This document shows, one piece after another, positions 1-8,659 of a stretch of DNA of 64,000 nt. The position numbers and the translations under genes are program-made. Below the pieces are notes generated by a model. The model had not been told where the DNA came from, made no database searches, and worked only from the letters and a program-made list of their open reading frames with translations. Source of the DNA: an uncultured Bacteroidales bacterium (GTDB lineage Bacteria; Bacteroidota; Bacteroidia; Bacteroidales; Paludibacteraceae); the NCBI GenBank assembly GCA_902798965.1, contig CADBYS010000002.1:124001-188000 (forward strand), in the 5' to 3' direction. Position 1 is the first letter of the stretch. Each line of letters begins with the position of its first letter.

Positions 1-819
1 GATACTATGTGTGGTGACGCGGACAATCCGAAATATGAAAGCATTATCTTTATCATAGGAAAATTTTTAAAGTTGGGTTCTGTGCTTTGGCCTTTTTTGA
101 TTGTGTTGGTAGGATTGTATATCATTTATGATGTCAAATTCTCATGGTTTAATGTCGGACTCAATTTTGCATTTCTCGGTTATCTCGGCAAATTGCCAGG
201 GAATGGACATCTGTGGTTCCTGACAGTTCTATTAGCATGTTATGTGGAATATGTAATCTTGCGTCATATTCAAGTTCAAAAGCAATGGCTATCATGGTTT
301 CTGTTAATCGGTATGTGTTTTATCATGTTACTGTTGGAGTTGGTGGGAATTCCAGGGAATGCATTTGCAATATTGGGATTGTACGGTTTTGTGTTCTTGC
401 AGGCTAACTGGTTAACATATCTATCCAAATCGTTGAGATTATGGCAGGCTGCTATAGGAATCGTCTCTCTAATAGTATTACTTTGGCTGGATTACAACGG
501 TCTGTATGAGAAATCGCGGATTCTATTTTTCCTATTACATGATTTTGGAGGTCTTATTTTGGTGATAATGTGTTATCGATATATGCCTGAGAAAAACAAT
601 CATGTAGTATCATTGTTGAATAGTTTAGGCTTTGAGATATACATAGTTCACCATACTTTATGCGCGGGACCGTTTGTATGGGTTGCACAGTTGACACAAT
701 ATCATATAATCAATTATGCTATCTTAATCATAAGTTCGTTAGTCCTAGCGTGTATTCTGCATCTCATTGCTAAGAAACTTTATCAATACTTCTCAGCGTT
801 GTTAAAATCCAAATCATAA
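1..819 (+). CDS. Acyltransferase family 3-like membrane protein (5' end outside window)
   Basis: The reading frame is open to the window edge, so the N-terminus is probably missing; the first ATG is at 7. About 270 residues are visible, with eight or so hydrophobic segments. The motif GHLWFLTVLLACY is typical of acyltransferase family 3 (PF01757), integral membrane enzymes that O-acylate surface sugars or peptidoglycan; full members are usually 330-380 residues, which fits a truncated start. The C-terminal half, with its IYIVHHTL stretch, also fits. The nearby wecG-like gene suggests O-acetylation of a capsule or O-antigen, which is inference. Confidence 0.7.
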   Translation, partial: DTMCGDADNPKYESIIFIIGKFLKLGSVLWPFLIVLVGLYIIYDVKFSWFNVGLNFAFLGYLGKLPGNGHLWFLTVLLACYVEYVILRHIQVQKQWLSWFLLIGMCFIMLLLELVGIPGNAFAILGLYGFVFLQANWLTYLSKSLRLWQAAIGIVSLIVLLWLDYNGLYEKSRILFFLLHDFGGLILVIMCYRYMPEKNNHVVSLLNSLGFEIYIVHHTLCAGPFVWVAQLTQYHIINYAILIISSLVLACILHLIAKKLYQYFSALLKSKS

Positions 820-928
820 AAATACACACATATATACTTTCCCTATACCACTTGAACAGATCTCGCATAATCTCCATCGTAAGGTCATCATCTAACCTTG
901 GCTGATAATATGTAATAATATCAATTAT

Positions 929-1936
929 ATGACTAATCCCATTCATAACTCGAGAATAAAGTGGAATGACTATCGCGCTTTGGGAATATACTATATAACT
1001 ATTGTTACCCACGACCACATGCGAGTGCTTGGGGAACTGAATGTTGATGTGCGTGAGCCGCGGGTAATATTGAGTGAATTGGGGCGATATGTGCAGGAGC
1101 AATGGGAACGAATACCGACCGTTCAAGCGGAAAAGGGACGAAAGGTAAGTGTTTTGGGGCAGCAGGTGATGCCGGAGCATTTTCATGGAGTGTTGCGGGT
1201 GGAGGAACCGATGACGGATGGAGTGGGCGAGATCTTGCAGGCATTTAAGGATGCATGTGCGGGAGAATATAGAAGGATATATCGGCCAAGCGGGGCAGAG
1301 GCGTTGTGGGAGGATAGTTGTGGTGTTATTATATACTACCGTAAGGGGCGGTTGGAGAATATATTGCGCTATGTACATGATAATCCGCGGCGAGCGGTGA
1401 TGCGGGCGTTGCAGCCGGATTTCTACCGCAAGCGGTTGCACATAACCATCGCGGGCATCGACTTTGCGGCGTACGGTAATCTGTTCCTGTTGCGCCGACC
1501 ATGGAAAGAGCAGGTGTTCTGCCACCGCTGGCGGATGGAGGGGGACAAGCGGGATTATAGCACGCCGTATGAGACCACCGAGGAGTTCCGCCATCAGCGC
1601 GAAGCGTGGCTGGAAGCCGCGGAGGATGGCGCGGTGCTTGTAACGCCCGGCATCTCCAAGGGCGAACAGCAATTGGTGAAAGATTGCATGGAGCAAGAGT
1701 TGCCGCTCATCCATCTGCAGATGGAGCCAATCACGGAATCATGGCATCCGGACTATCGCCGGTATGAATTGTGCTCGAAGGGCAAGTTGCTCATCCTGTC
1801 GCCTTGGCAGTTGGACGAGCAGGGCGAAGTGAACGGAGTGCCGGCCGACACCTCCTACAGCCGCTTCCACAACCTGAATGCCATCGCTGAGATGCTGTGT
1901 GGCGAGGACTATCTGGAGATGAGAATCAGGCAGTAA
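929..1936 (+). CDS. Y1/HUH (IS200/RAYT-like) transposase with C-terminal extension
   Basis: 335 residues. Residues 1-165 look like a REP-associated or IS200-type tyrosine transposase: the HUH pair is in MPEHFHGVL (His84, His86), and the region LWEDSCG...RYVHDNP holds the likely catalytic tyrosine (Tyr148). Such enzymes cut single-stranded DNA beside hairpins. Residues about 225-335 are an added domain with LVTPGISKGE and GKLLILSPW, which resembles a small Rossmann-like (DprA/SLOG-type) fold; that fold assignment is my inference. No terminal inverted repeats or flanking duplications were recognised, as expected for this class. It sits between polysaccharide genes. The window is rich in hairpin repeats, so it may be a resident mobiliser. 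Confidence 0.75.
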   Translation: MTNPIHNSRIKWNDYRALGIYYITIVTHDHMRVLGELNVDVREPRVILSELGRYVQEQWERIPTVQAEKGRKVSVLGQQVMPEHFHGVLRVEEPMTDGVGEILQAFKDACAGEYRRIYRPSGAEALWEDSCGVIIYYRKGRLENILRYVHDNPRRAVMRALQPDFYRKRLHITIAGIDFAAYGNLFLLRRPWKEQVFCHRWRMEGDKRDYSTPYETTEEFRHQREAWLEAAEDGAVLVTPGISKGEQQLVKDCMEQELPLIHLQMEPITESWHPDYRRYELCSKGKLLILSPWQLDEQGEVNGVPADTSYSRFHNLNAIAEMLCGEDYLEMRIRQ

Positions 1937-1975
1937 TTTAATATAAGAAGTCAGAGATTAGCAGTTAGACATCCG

Positions 1976-2752
1976 ATGTTATCGCTATATGAATTGAACA
2001 TATTGCCGAACAAGGAGGCGTTGAGCGCGTTGCCGCAAGGCAAGTTGCTGATAAATACCATCAATGCGCACTCGTACAATGTGGCGCAGGAGGATTCGCT
2101 GTTTGCCGAGGCGCTCAGGAAGGGGGATGTGCTGACTGCCGATGGCGCGAGCATCGTGCATGCGTGCCGGTGGTTGCATACACCCTCGCAACCCACGGAG
2201 CGCGTGGCAGGGTGGGATGTGTTCATGTACGAAATGACGGCATTGGAGCAGCAGGCTGAGGCGCTGAAAACGCCAAAAACGGTGCTGTTCATGGGTTCAT
2301 TACCCGAGGTGTTGCAACGCATCGTGGAGCGGGCTGCGTTGGACTTTCCGTACTTGAAGATCCTTACATTTTCTCCACCCTACAAACCCGCCTTCACCCC
2401 CGAGGACGATACCGCCATCATCCGCGCCATCAACCGTGCCAACCCTGACTTGCTATGGATAGGCATGACTGCCCCGAAGCAGGAGAAATGGACATACAGC
2501 CATTGGCAGGAATTGAACATCCGCTGCCATGTGGGCACCATAGGCGCAGTATTCGATTTCTATGCCGGCACAGCCAAGCGCGCGCCGCTGTGGTGGCAGC
2601 AGCATTCGCTCGAGTGGCTCTATCGCCTGATTAAGGAGCCACGCCGCATGTGGCGACGATACATCATCGGTAACGCGAAGTTCATCCGAAACATAGTGAG
2701 GGAGAAGTCAGATATCAGAAATCAGAGGTCAGATATCAGCAATCAGAGGTGA
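1976..2752 (+). CDS. WecG/TagA/CpsF family glycosyltransferase
   Basis: 258 residues. This family (GT26) transfers a sugar, typically N-acetylmannosamine or its uronate, onto a lipid-linked saccharide at the inner membrane. Visible signatures are the N-terminal LINTINAHSY and TADGASIV, the central IGMTAPKQEKW, and the C-terminal GAVFDFYAGTAKRAPLWW, EWLYRLIKEP and RMWRRY. The last 15 or so residues (SDIRNQRSDISNQR) are encoded by a spacer-type repeat and were probably gained by repeat expansion. Its TGA stop overlaps the GTG start of the next gene (GTGA), implying translational coupling. The exact sugar cannot be told from sequence. Confidence 0.9.
   Translation: MLSLYELNILPNKEALSALPQGKLLINTINAHSYNVAQEDSLFAEALRKGDVLTADGASIVHACRWLHTPSQPTERVAGWDVFMYEMTALEQQAEALKTPKTVLFMGSLPEVLQRIVERAALDFPYLKILTFSPPYKPAFTPEDDTAIIRAINRANPDLLWIGMTAPKQEKWTYSHWQELNIRCHVGTIGAVFDFYAGTAKRAPLWWQQHSLEWLYRLIKEPRRMWRRYIIGNAKFIRNIVREKSDIRNQRSDISNQR
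2703..2748 (+). repeat. Degenerate TCAGAnATCAG tandem repeat at end of glycosyltransferase gene
   Basis: Repeated units of the type GTCAGATATCAGAAATCAG run through the last codons of the glycosyltransferase and stop just before the next GTG start. The same vocabulary recurs in the spacers at 1946-1971 and 3799-3826. Confidence 0.7.
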
Positions 2753-3798
2753 ATAAGGCGTGGATATATCTGTTGAATTTGCTGCGGGCGGCAATGGGCG
2801 AACAAACCGGCCAACTTGCGCCGTTGTCTCCTGATGAATGGCGAGCGGTGTATCGCTTGGCAAAGAACCACGCGGTGATTGCCGTAGCGTGGAGTGGGGT
2901 GGAAAACCTGCAACTCGCGCATCCTGACCTGTTGCAATCGATGCCGGCAGACGTAACGGGGCGTTGGTTTGCGGATGTGCAGACCATTGTCGCAGCCAAC
3001 CGCTTGCTAACCAAGCAGGCACAAGCCGCACAAACGATGTTGCGCAAAGGCGGCTACGAGTCGCAGGTGTTGAAAGGCGCGGCGCTGGCGGCCTATTACT
3101 CCAAGCCAGAATACAGGCAAGCGACCGATGTGGATCTATGGGTAAGCCCGCGCATAGACGATACCAGTAACAACCTGAAGGCGTTTCGGCAAGAGTTGCT
3201 GACTTTCCTGCGGCAGCAAAGTGAGGTCAAAGTGGGCGAAACGGTGTATCATCACATCGAGACGCAGTGCTTCGGCAACACGGAAATAGAGTTCCATATC
3301 ACGCCTACATGGCTGTGCAACCCGTTGCGTAACCGGCGGCTGCAACAATTATTCTCGAAAGCACAGGTTGATGCACAAACGCAAGGCAATCAGCCAACTC
3401 TCTCGCCCGAAATGCAAGAGTTATATGCCTTGCTGCACGCATTCCGGCACATCTATCACGACGGAATCAGTTTGCGGCACATGATGGATTATTATCTTGT
3501 TTGCCGCCACAACCGCCAGGCAGGAATACTTCAGCCGCAAGCGTTGTACGATTCTCTGGGCTTGATGCGCTTTGCCGAGGCAATGGACGAAGTAGCGGCT
3601 TTCTGCCTGGGCGAGAATAGCCATACTGTGGAAACTAATCAACCGGCACTTTCCAAGCGAGCCACGCATATCTTGCAAGCCTTGCCGGAACGGCAATTAT
3701 CCCATGCAGTACGGTGGGATTATCCCGGGGAAACGCTGTTCAACCTCCCGTGGCGCTGCGTGCATTACCTGTGGCGCAAAAGGAATCACTACGTGTAG
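2749..3798 (+). CDS. Nucleotidyltransferase family protein (NTP_transf_5-like)
   Basis: 349 residues, starting at the GTG overlapping the previous stop. The motif VLKGAALAAYY followed by YRQATDVDLWV matches the minimal nucleotidyltransferase family PF14907 (NTP_transf_5), in which G-x-A, R and the D-x-D pair form the metal and nucleotide site; D-V-D-L-W-V is present. The C-terminal half is helical, with RHIYHDGISLRHMMDYYLVCRH. In Bacteroidota these proteins are often encoded near PqqD-like proteins and exporters in peptide or polysaccharide clusters; a PqqD-like gene lies 5 kb downstream here. The substrate is unknown. Confidence 0.8.
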   Translation: MNKAWIYLLNLLRAAMGEQTGQLAPLSPDEWRAVYRLAKNHAVIAVAWSGVENLQLAHPDLLQSMPADVTGRWFADVQTIVAANRLLTKQAQAAQTMLRKGGYESQVLKGAALAAYYSKPEYRQATDVDLWVSPRIDDTSNNLKAFRQELLTFLRQQSEVKVGETVYHHIETQCFGNTEIEFHITPTWLCNPLRNRRLQQLFSKAQVDAQTQGNQPTLSPEMQELYALLHAFRHIYHDGISLRHMMDYYLVCRHNRQAGILQPQALYDSLGLMRFAEAMDEVAAFCLGENSHTVETNQPALSKRATHILQALPERQLSHAVRWDYPGETLFNLPWRCVHYLWRKRNHYV

Positions 3799-3826
3799 AA
3801 GTCAAATATCAGAAGTCACAAACTGA
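3799..3826 (+). repeat. TCAnATATCAG spacer repeat
   Basis: A short degenerate run (GAAGTCAAATATCAGAAGTC) fills the 33-bp spacer before the ABC exporter gene. It uses the same words as the repeats at 1946-1971 and 2703-2748. Confidence 0.5.
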
Positions 3827-3831
3827 ATATA

Positions 3832-5451
3832 ATGGGTAACAAACCTTCCATAGCGTATTTGCGTCATGCGGCGCGGGCATACAGGCTGCAGATGAGCGTG
3901 AACATCGCGCTGGGCGTGGCGGATGTAGCCGTTAGCCTGGTGGAGGTGTGGCTCACCAAGCGCCTCATTGATGCCGCCACAGCCGGTCGGTCGTGGCAGT
4001 GGAGCGATGGCGGATGGCTGTCGTTGCCTGCTTTGGCTGCGATGCTCGTGGCGTGCATGCTGCTGTCGGTTGGTTTGGCGTACGCTGTGCGATGGCTGCG
4101 CGCCGAACTGAGCGTGCGTTCGCTCAACCGTCTGCAAGCCGGTGAATATGCCCGCCTGCTACAAGCACCCTGGCTCTACTTGCGCAAGCAGCACTCCGGT
4201 ACGCTGACCAACACGCTCATCGAAGATATAGATACTGTCTCGCTCTTCCTCTCCGAACAGCTGCCCGCACTTATCACAGCCGTGCTGCAGTTCATTGGAG
4301 CGTTCGTGTTCCTCGCGGTGCTCAACTGGCGGCTGGCAATCGTGATCGTGGTTGTCACACCCGCCATCGTCGTTGCGGCGCAACTGTATATCCGCAAGAT
4401 GCGCAAGCACCGCCGTCAGGTGCGCGAAGACCAGGCTGCCATCCAAGCCTACTTGCAGGAATCGCTGCAACACACCTTACTGCTCAAGGCACTCAACCGC
4501 ACTGCGTACGCCTCCGCTCTGCTTGACGAACACCACGACGGCTACCAGCGCAGTTTCATGCGCATGACGCGTTACTCGGCTATGGCTACCGTGCTCGTGC
4601 GCACGGCGTTCGTGGCGGGGTATCTGATTGCGTTCTTTTGGGGCACATACAGCCTCTCGGCGGGTGCTATCACCTTCGGCGCGATGATTGCGTTCATCCA
4701 ACTGGTAGGACGCATCCAGCAACCCATGCGCACGCTGATCGGCTATATAGGCACGTTCGTGAATGTGAGCACAGCGGCGGAACGAATAGCGGAAATCAGC
4801 AGCCAGCAATCAGTGGTCAGCAGTCAGCAATCAGCCATCAACACTCAACACTCAACCATCACTATCCGCGACCTCTCCTTCACCTATCCCGACTCCGACG
4901 AACCCGTGCTCTCGCACCTGAATGCCGAAATCCCTCAAGGCTCGCTCACAGCTGTGGTGGGTAAGACGGGCATAGGCAAGACCACATTCGTGCAACTGCT
5001 GCTTGGCCTGTTGCCCGCGGAGGAAGGTACTCTTTCCCTGCCCATCGTAGGGTTTACTTATGTTCCGCAGGGCAACACCCTGCTATCGGGAACGATCCGT
5101 TACAACCTGCTTTTTGGCAACCCGACCGCCACGGATGATGAGATGCTTCGGGCGCTGCGGCTGGCGGATGCAGAGTTTGTGCTGAAAGATGAACGCGGCT
5201 TGGATTACCCCTGTGGTGAGCGTGGCTTGGGATTGAGCGAGGGACAAGCGCAACGCATTGCTATCGCCCGCGCCTTGCTCATCAAAGCCGAAGTGCTGCT
5301 GATGGACGAAGCGTTCTCGGCACTGGATACACAAACAGCCGAGCGCATCCTCACCAACATCCGCGATGCCTATCCGCAACTGACTATCATCTGCATCACG
5401 CACCGCGAGAATCTGCTCGCCAAAGCCGACCAAGTGATACGCCTCGCATAG
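3832..5451 (+). CDS. ABC exporter, fused membrane and ATPase domains
   Basis: 539 residues. Residues 1-320 form a six-helix type-1 exporter domain; 345-539 form the ATPase with Walker A GKTGIGKTT (about 376), Q-loop YVPQGNTLLSG, signature LSEGQAQR (about 468, a variant of LSGGQ), Walker B VLLMDEAFSAL and H-loop ITHREN. There is no C39 peptidase domain, so it would export intact lipids, glycans or leaderless peptides. Residues about 322-342, in the linker between domains, are a repeat-encoded insert rich in S, Q and T. The stop codon lies inside an 11-nt tandem repeat. The context is polysaccharide or modified-peptide export; the substrate is unknown. Confidence 0.85.
   Translation: MGNKPSIAYLRHAARAYRLQMSVNIALGVADVAVSLVEVWLTKRLIDAATAGRSWQWSDGGWLSLPALAAMLVACMLLSVGLAYAVRWLRAELSVRSLNRLQAGEYARLLQAPWLYLRKQHSGTLTNTLIEDIDTVSLFLSEQLPALITAVLQFIGAFVFLAVLNWRLAIVIVVVTPAIVVAAQLYIRKMRKHRRQVREDQAAIQAYLQESLQHTLLLKALNRTAYASALLDEHHDGYQRSFMRMTRYSAMATVLVRTAFVAGYLIAFFWGTYSLSAGAITFGAMIAFIQLVGRIQQPMRTLIGYIGTFVNVSTAAERIAEISSQQSVVSSQQSAINTQHSTITIRDLSFTYPDSDEPVLSHLNAEIPQGSLTAVVGKTGIGKTTFVQLLLGLLPAEEGTLSLPIVGFTYVPQGNTLLSGTIRYNLLFGNPTATDDEMLRALRLADAEFVLKDERGLDYPCGERGLGLSEGQAQRIAIARALLIKAEVLLMDEAFSALDTQTAERILTNIRDAYPQLTIICITHRENLLAKADQVIRLA
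4797..4858 (+). repeat. In-frame CAGCAATCAG-type repeat inside the ABC exporter
   Basis: About 60 nt built of CAGCAGTCAGCAATCAGCCATC and CAACACTC units, in frame, encoding SSQQSVVSSQQSAINTQHST in the linker between the membrane and ATPase domains. It resembles spacer repeats elsewhere in the window, not the neighbouring codons. Confidence 0.85.
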
Positions 5452-5489
5452 GTGTTGCATAGGTATCGCATAGGACTTGCATAGGATTT
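5446..5489 (+). repeat. Four 11-nt units GCATAGGNNNN
   Basis: Four consecutive 11-nt units begin GCATAGG, with variable last four bases (TGTT, TATC, ACTT, ATTT). The first unit supplies the last alanine codon and the TAG stop of the ABC exporter. Confidence 0.9.
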
Positions 5490-5538
5490 GACCACGGTGA
5501 AGTTGCTGAAAAATAGAAAGCGAAAATACTAAAAAACG

Positions 5539-6021
5539 ATGACAGATATACGATTGTTTTTGTGCGATGTAGATGGCACGCTGACCGATGGCGGTATGTA
5601 CTACACTGAGAATGGCGACGAACTCAAGAAGTTCAATACCCGCGATGGCATGGCGCTGCAGATTCTGCATGATCACGGCATCCGCACGGGTATCATCACT
5701 TCCGAAGAGCGTGATCTGGTGGAACGCCGCGCCAAGAAACTGCGCGTGGATTACCTGGTGCTGGGGCAACGCAACGGTGGCAAACGCGCTGTGGCGGAGG
5801 AGATTTGCCGTGAGATGGGCATCACCATGCAGCAGGTCGCATACATCGGCGACGACCTGAACTGCTACGACATTCTTACTGCTGTTGGCTACGCCGCTTG
5901 CCCGAGTGATGCTTGCAAGAAAGTGCTGAACATTCCCAGCATTCATGTCATGACACGCAAGGGTGGAGATGCCGTGGTGCGGGAGTTGGCGGAACAGATG
6001 TTTCCCGAGTGGTTTGAGTGA
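5539..6021 (+). CDS. KdsC-like HAD phosphatase
   Basis: 160 residues, typical of the KdsC/C0-HAD family. Motif I is FLCDVDGTLTDG (aspartates at about 9 and 11), motif II is TSEE, the lysine is in GKRAVAEEI, and motif III/IV is YIGDDLNCYD. Family members remove phosphate from KDO-8-phosphate, or from nonulosonate 9-phosphates such as KDN-9-P, during surface glycan synthesis, acting as cytoplasmic tetramers. Which sugar is used cannot be told from sequence. The upstream glycosyltransferase, nucleotidyltransferase and exporter genes support a role in a surface-sugar pathway. Confidence 0.87.
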   Translation: MTDIRLFLCDVDGTLTDGGMYYTENGDELKKFNTRDGMALQILHDHGIRTGIITSEERDLVERRAKKLRVDYLVLGQRNGGKRAVAEEICREMGITMQQVAYIGDDLNCYDILTAVGYAACPSDACKKVLNIPSIHVMTRKGGDAVVRELAEQMFPEWFE

Positions 6022-6050
6022 GCCGAAACGCCCCGAAGTGCCGCTGTTTG

Positions 6051-6068
6051 TAGCCTGTAGGTCACAAA
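6051..6068 (-). repeat. TTTGTGACCT dispersed repeat, copy 1
   Basis: The minus strand reads TTTGTGACCTACAGGCTA, close to the two plus-strand copies at 15648-15666 and 15683-15701 (TTTGTGACCTTTAGGT). All copies lie 5' of genes for large secreted proteins. Function unknown. Confidence 0.5.
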
Positions 6069-6082
6069 AAAAAGATAATTGC

Positions 6083-6103
6083 ATGCTTTAAAGCATATTT
6101 TTT
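6083..6103 (+). terminator. Palindrome plus T-run after the kdsC-like gene
   Basis: ATGCTTTAAAGCAT is a perfect 14-bp palindrome followed by ATTTTTT. It may terminate the upstream transcript, but the stem is short and AT-rich, so this is tentative. Confidence 0.35.
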
Positions 6104-6112
6104 GGCAGAAGG

Positions 6113-6143
6113 TTGCATATTTCAGAAAAAATGCGTACCTTTG
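6113..6143 (+). promoter_or_regulatory. Bacteroidota promoter TTG-N20-TACCTTTG
   Basis: The -33 TTG is at 6113-6115 and the -7 TACCTTTG at 6136-6143, exactly 20 nt apart. This is the Bacteroidota primary-sigma pattern; it lies about 119 nt before the start of the secreted protein gene. Confidence 0.8.
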
Positions 6144-6261
6144 CTACACAAATCGTTTAGCGCAAGAAAAATTGCGCAAGGTTTGTATTGGATTGCAGCG
6201 AATATGAGTGGCGCTGAATCGCAAAATTGTTGAACAGAATATTGATAAAAACTACATAAGG

Positions 6262-8385
6262 ATGAAAACAAAACAATTGTTTTTCGCTTTGATTATTTCA
6301 GCCTTGTTGCCGATGGCTGCTTTTGCTACAACAGTGACTGATAACTTGGATTATAATGCTTTGGGGCTGACCGATGATAATGGCGAATTTGAGTTGTTCA
6401 GTGGCGTAAGTGATGCGTCGGCTGCGCAGTTTGCAGGCGCGGCTGAAGTCAGCAGTGGAGAGTTGTTCTTTAGCGTCGGTGAGGCTATGTTGGCAACTAC
6501 CGTTTCCGGTGGCTATGTCTCATCTATAACGATTAATTGGAGTTCAACCGAAGCGTTTGATGAAGTTGATGAGGTTACCATCTTTGCCAAAAATAGTGCT
6601 TACACCGGAACAGAAGTAGACGGAGCCGGTACGGAAATTGAGACTATTATATGTGATGGCTCACCCAGCCAAACGTATAATTTCTCAACCAATTATTCGA
6701 ATTTCGCGCTCGTTACAATGTATGAAGCACATATAGCCTCGATAGTAGTAGAGTGGACACTTCGTACAGAGTACTCTATTACAAAGGTTGCCGAACATGG
6801 TACTATTACGGGTGTGGATGGTGCTTATGCCGGAGATGCAGTTAGTTTGACTATGACACGTACCGGCGATTATGCCATGACGGGCTATACGGTGTATAAG
6901 ACAGGAACTCCTGCTACGAAGGTGAAGGATGTATCCTATGCTCCAGCTACGGCAAAGCAAACTATTTCATTTACCATGCCGTCATATGATGTGACGGTAG
7001 AAGGCAAATTTGTGGATGCACCTTCTGTGACCCTTGTGCCGACTGTTGAAGATGAAGGAGGAAATAAGTTGACAGCTCTTTCTTCCATGGTTTCGGGTAC
7101 AACATTGACGTACAATTACTCGGCGCCCTCTGATTATACAGGTGACGTGACTGTATCTTCCACGAATGCCGGTTGTGCGCAGGTATCGTTGGTTAAAACG
7201 AATGCTTATTCAGGGCAGCTGATAATTCGAGTATATAGAAAAGGTACAGGAGTTAGAATTTCTCTGGCGTTTGGTGCGGATACTAAGTATAAAGCTCGTA
7301 CGATTAGTTCAAAAGCAACCACCATCTCTGCCCAAAACATAATTATGGTAACCGAACTCAATGATAAGTATTACGCTGTAACGCGATCCATAGCCGGTGC
7401 TACTGTAGAGGCGCAGGAACTGATAAAACAGGGTAGTAACTATTATTACAAGACAGGCGTAGATGTTAGCGATATAACATGGCAGATGGAATATTTAGGC
7501 TCCGGATATTATATTTCTGATGGCACGAATTATTTATCTATCAAAGCTGCTACCGTATCTTTGGCTGCTTCTCCATTCGAATGGTCGAAGAATGCAAGTA
7601 GCGTGTTAATCACCGACTATCTGACGGGCTTGTGCTATGATGAAGATTTTGCTGCATTTACCGTAAACAACCAGAATGAGTATAAAGCCGCCTCTACCAT
7701 CTCTATGCCTGTGCGTGAAGTGCTTGCTTCCAATGTTTCCGAAGCTACCGAGTACACCCGCGGCCTGACGGATGGCAATTATGCTACAATGTGCTTGCCG
7801 TATAGCGTAAGCCGTAGCGAGACCTTCTTTAGCGGCGTGGACGTATATCGCATCACCGGTAAGTATATGTCCGGCGATAAACTGACGGGCATCGAAATGG
7901 AGGAAGTGGAAGATGCGCTTGAGGCAGGTGTGCCTTATGTCATCCTGGCTAAAGCCTCTACGATGTCAGTATGGCACGGCTCGAACGAAGTGGTAGATCC
8001 GGCTTCTGCCTTAGGTTTGGTTGGCAACCTGAGTGTTGACCCTATCTTTGTGCCGGTAGGTTGCTATGGTATAGCTTCCAACCAACTGCGCCGTGTGGCT
8101 TACGAGAATACAGCCAAGATAGGACAATATAAGGCATATATAGATATTACCGATGTGCCTAATGCTTCTGCCGGAACACCTTCGCCCAAACGTAGAGCCC
8201 TTTATGTGGAGAATGCTTCCTCATCTACCGAAGAAGAGCAGATCGCTACATCCCTTGAGGATCTGCTTGGCAACATGACGCTGATTAACTGGAACGAGCC
8301 TGTGTATAACATGCTTGGCCAGCGCGTTGGCAAAGGCACAACAGGTGTGCTAATCCAGAATGGCCAGAAGTTCATAGTGCAATAA
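6262..8385 (+). CDS. Secreted protein with type IX-like C-terminal tail
   Basis: 707 residues from the ATG at 6262, chosen over an upstream GTG at 6208 because it begins a clear signal peptide (MKTKQLFFALIISALLPMAAFA, cleavage near ATT). The body is low in charged motifs and beta-rich; residues around 190-260 (ITKVAEHGTITGVDG) resemble a divergent InlB-type repeat. The end, PVYNMLGQRVGKGTTGVLIQ followed by a short FIVQ terminus, is the form of type IX secretion sorting tail common in Bacteroidales, matching porU and porV in this window. Surface or extracellular location is inferred; no enzymatic domain was recognised. Confidence 0.75.
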   Translation: MKTKQLFFALIISALLPMAAFATTVTDNLDYNALGLTDDNGEFELFSGVSDASAAQFAGAAEVSSGELFFSVGEAMLATTVSGGYVSSITINWSSTEAFDEVDEVTIFAKNSAYTGTEVDGAGTEIETIICDGSPSQTYNFSTNYSNFALVTMYEAHIASIVVEWTLRTEYSITKVAEHGTITGVDGAYAGDAVSLTMTRTGDYAMTGYTVYKTGTPATKVKDVSYAPATAKQTISFTMPSYDVTVEGKFVDAPSVTLVPTVEDEGGNKLTALSSMVSGTTLTYNYSAPSDYTGDVTVSSTNAGCAQVSLVKTNAYSGQLIIRVYRKGTGVRISLAFGADTKYKARTISSKATTISAQNIIMVTELNDKYYAVTRSIAGATVEAQELIKQGSNYYYKTGVDVSDITWQMEYLGSGYYISDGTNYLSIKAATVSLAASPFEWSKNASSVLITDYLTGLCYDEDFAAFTVNNQNEYKAASTISMPVREVLASNVSEATEYTRGLTDGNYATMCLPYSVSRSETFFSGVDVYRITGKYMSGDKLTGIEMEEVEDALEAGVPYVILAKASTMSVWHGSNEVVDPASALGLVGNLSVDPIFVPVGCYGIASNQLRRVAYENTAKIGQYKAYIDITDVPNASAGTPSPKRRALYVENASSSTEEEQIATSLEDLLGNMTLINWNEPVYNMLGQRVGKGTTGVLIQNGQKFIVQ

Positions 8386-8431
8386 TAAGCAAACAGAAAT
8401 TAGAAATCAGAAAAATAATATACAAAAGGAT

Positions 8432-8623
8432 ATGAAAAAGTTTATAGCACCGGAAGTGAGAGTAGTGCGTTACGATAGCAGCATCTTGTGTGCAAGTGCA
8501 ACTATAGGTGTAGGTGATGATATACCTGCCGATGGACCTATAGTCGATTTCGATGCCCCGCGTCGTCGTAGCATCTTCCAAGATGACGCTGCCGAAACCA
8601 AAACCAATAGCCGCCTTCAATAA
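8432..8623 (+). CDS. Small peptide gene, possible modified-peptide precursor
   Basis: 63 residues, starting MKKFIAPEVRVVRYD and containing LCASATIGVGDDIPADG, then an acidic and Arg-rich tail. The opening K-x-x-x-P-x-V-x-V-V pattern is like small Bacteroidales proteins found beside secreted-protein genes and peptide-modification genes. It lacks a classical signal peptide. It lies 46 nt after the secreted protein and 36 nt before the PqqD-like gene, which suggests one transcript. PqqD-like proteins bind leader peptides, so this could be a precursor; no radical SAM, lanthipeptide or lasso enzyme is visible nearby, so the role remains inference. Confidence 0.6.
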   Translation: MKKFIAPEVRVVRYDSSILCASATIGVGDDIPADGPIVDFDAPRRRSIFQDDAAETKTNSRLQ

Positions 8624-8659
8624 TGCATTGGCACTCTGTGCGGCTTAAAATGCATTAGT

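Noticed and set aside
770-1714. A 314-codon minus-strand frame opposite the transposase
   Set aside because: Composition is typical of an antisense shadow; the plus-strand frame has clear HUH motifs.
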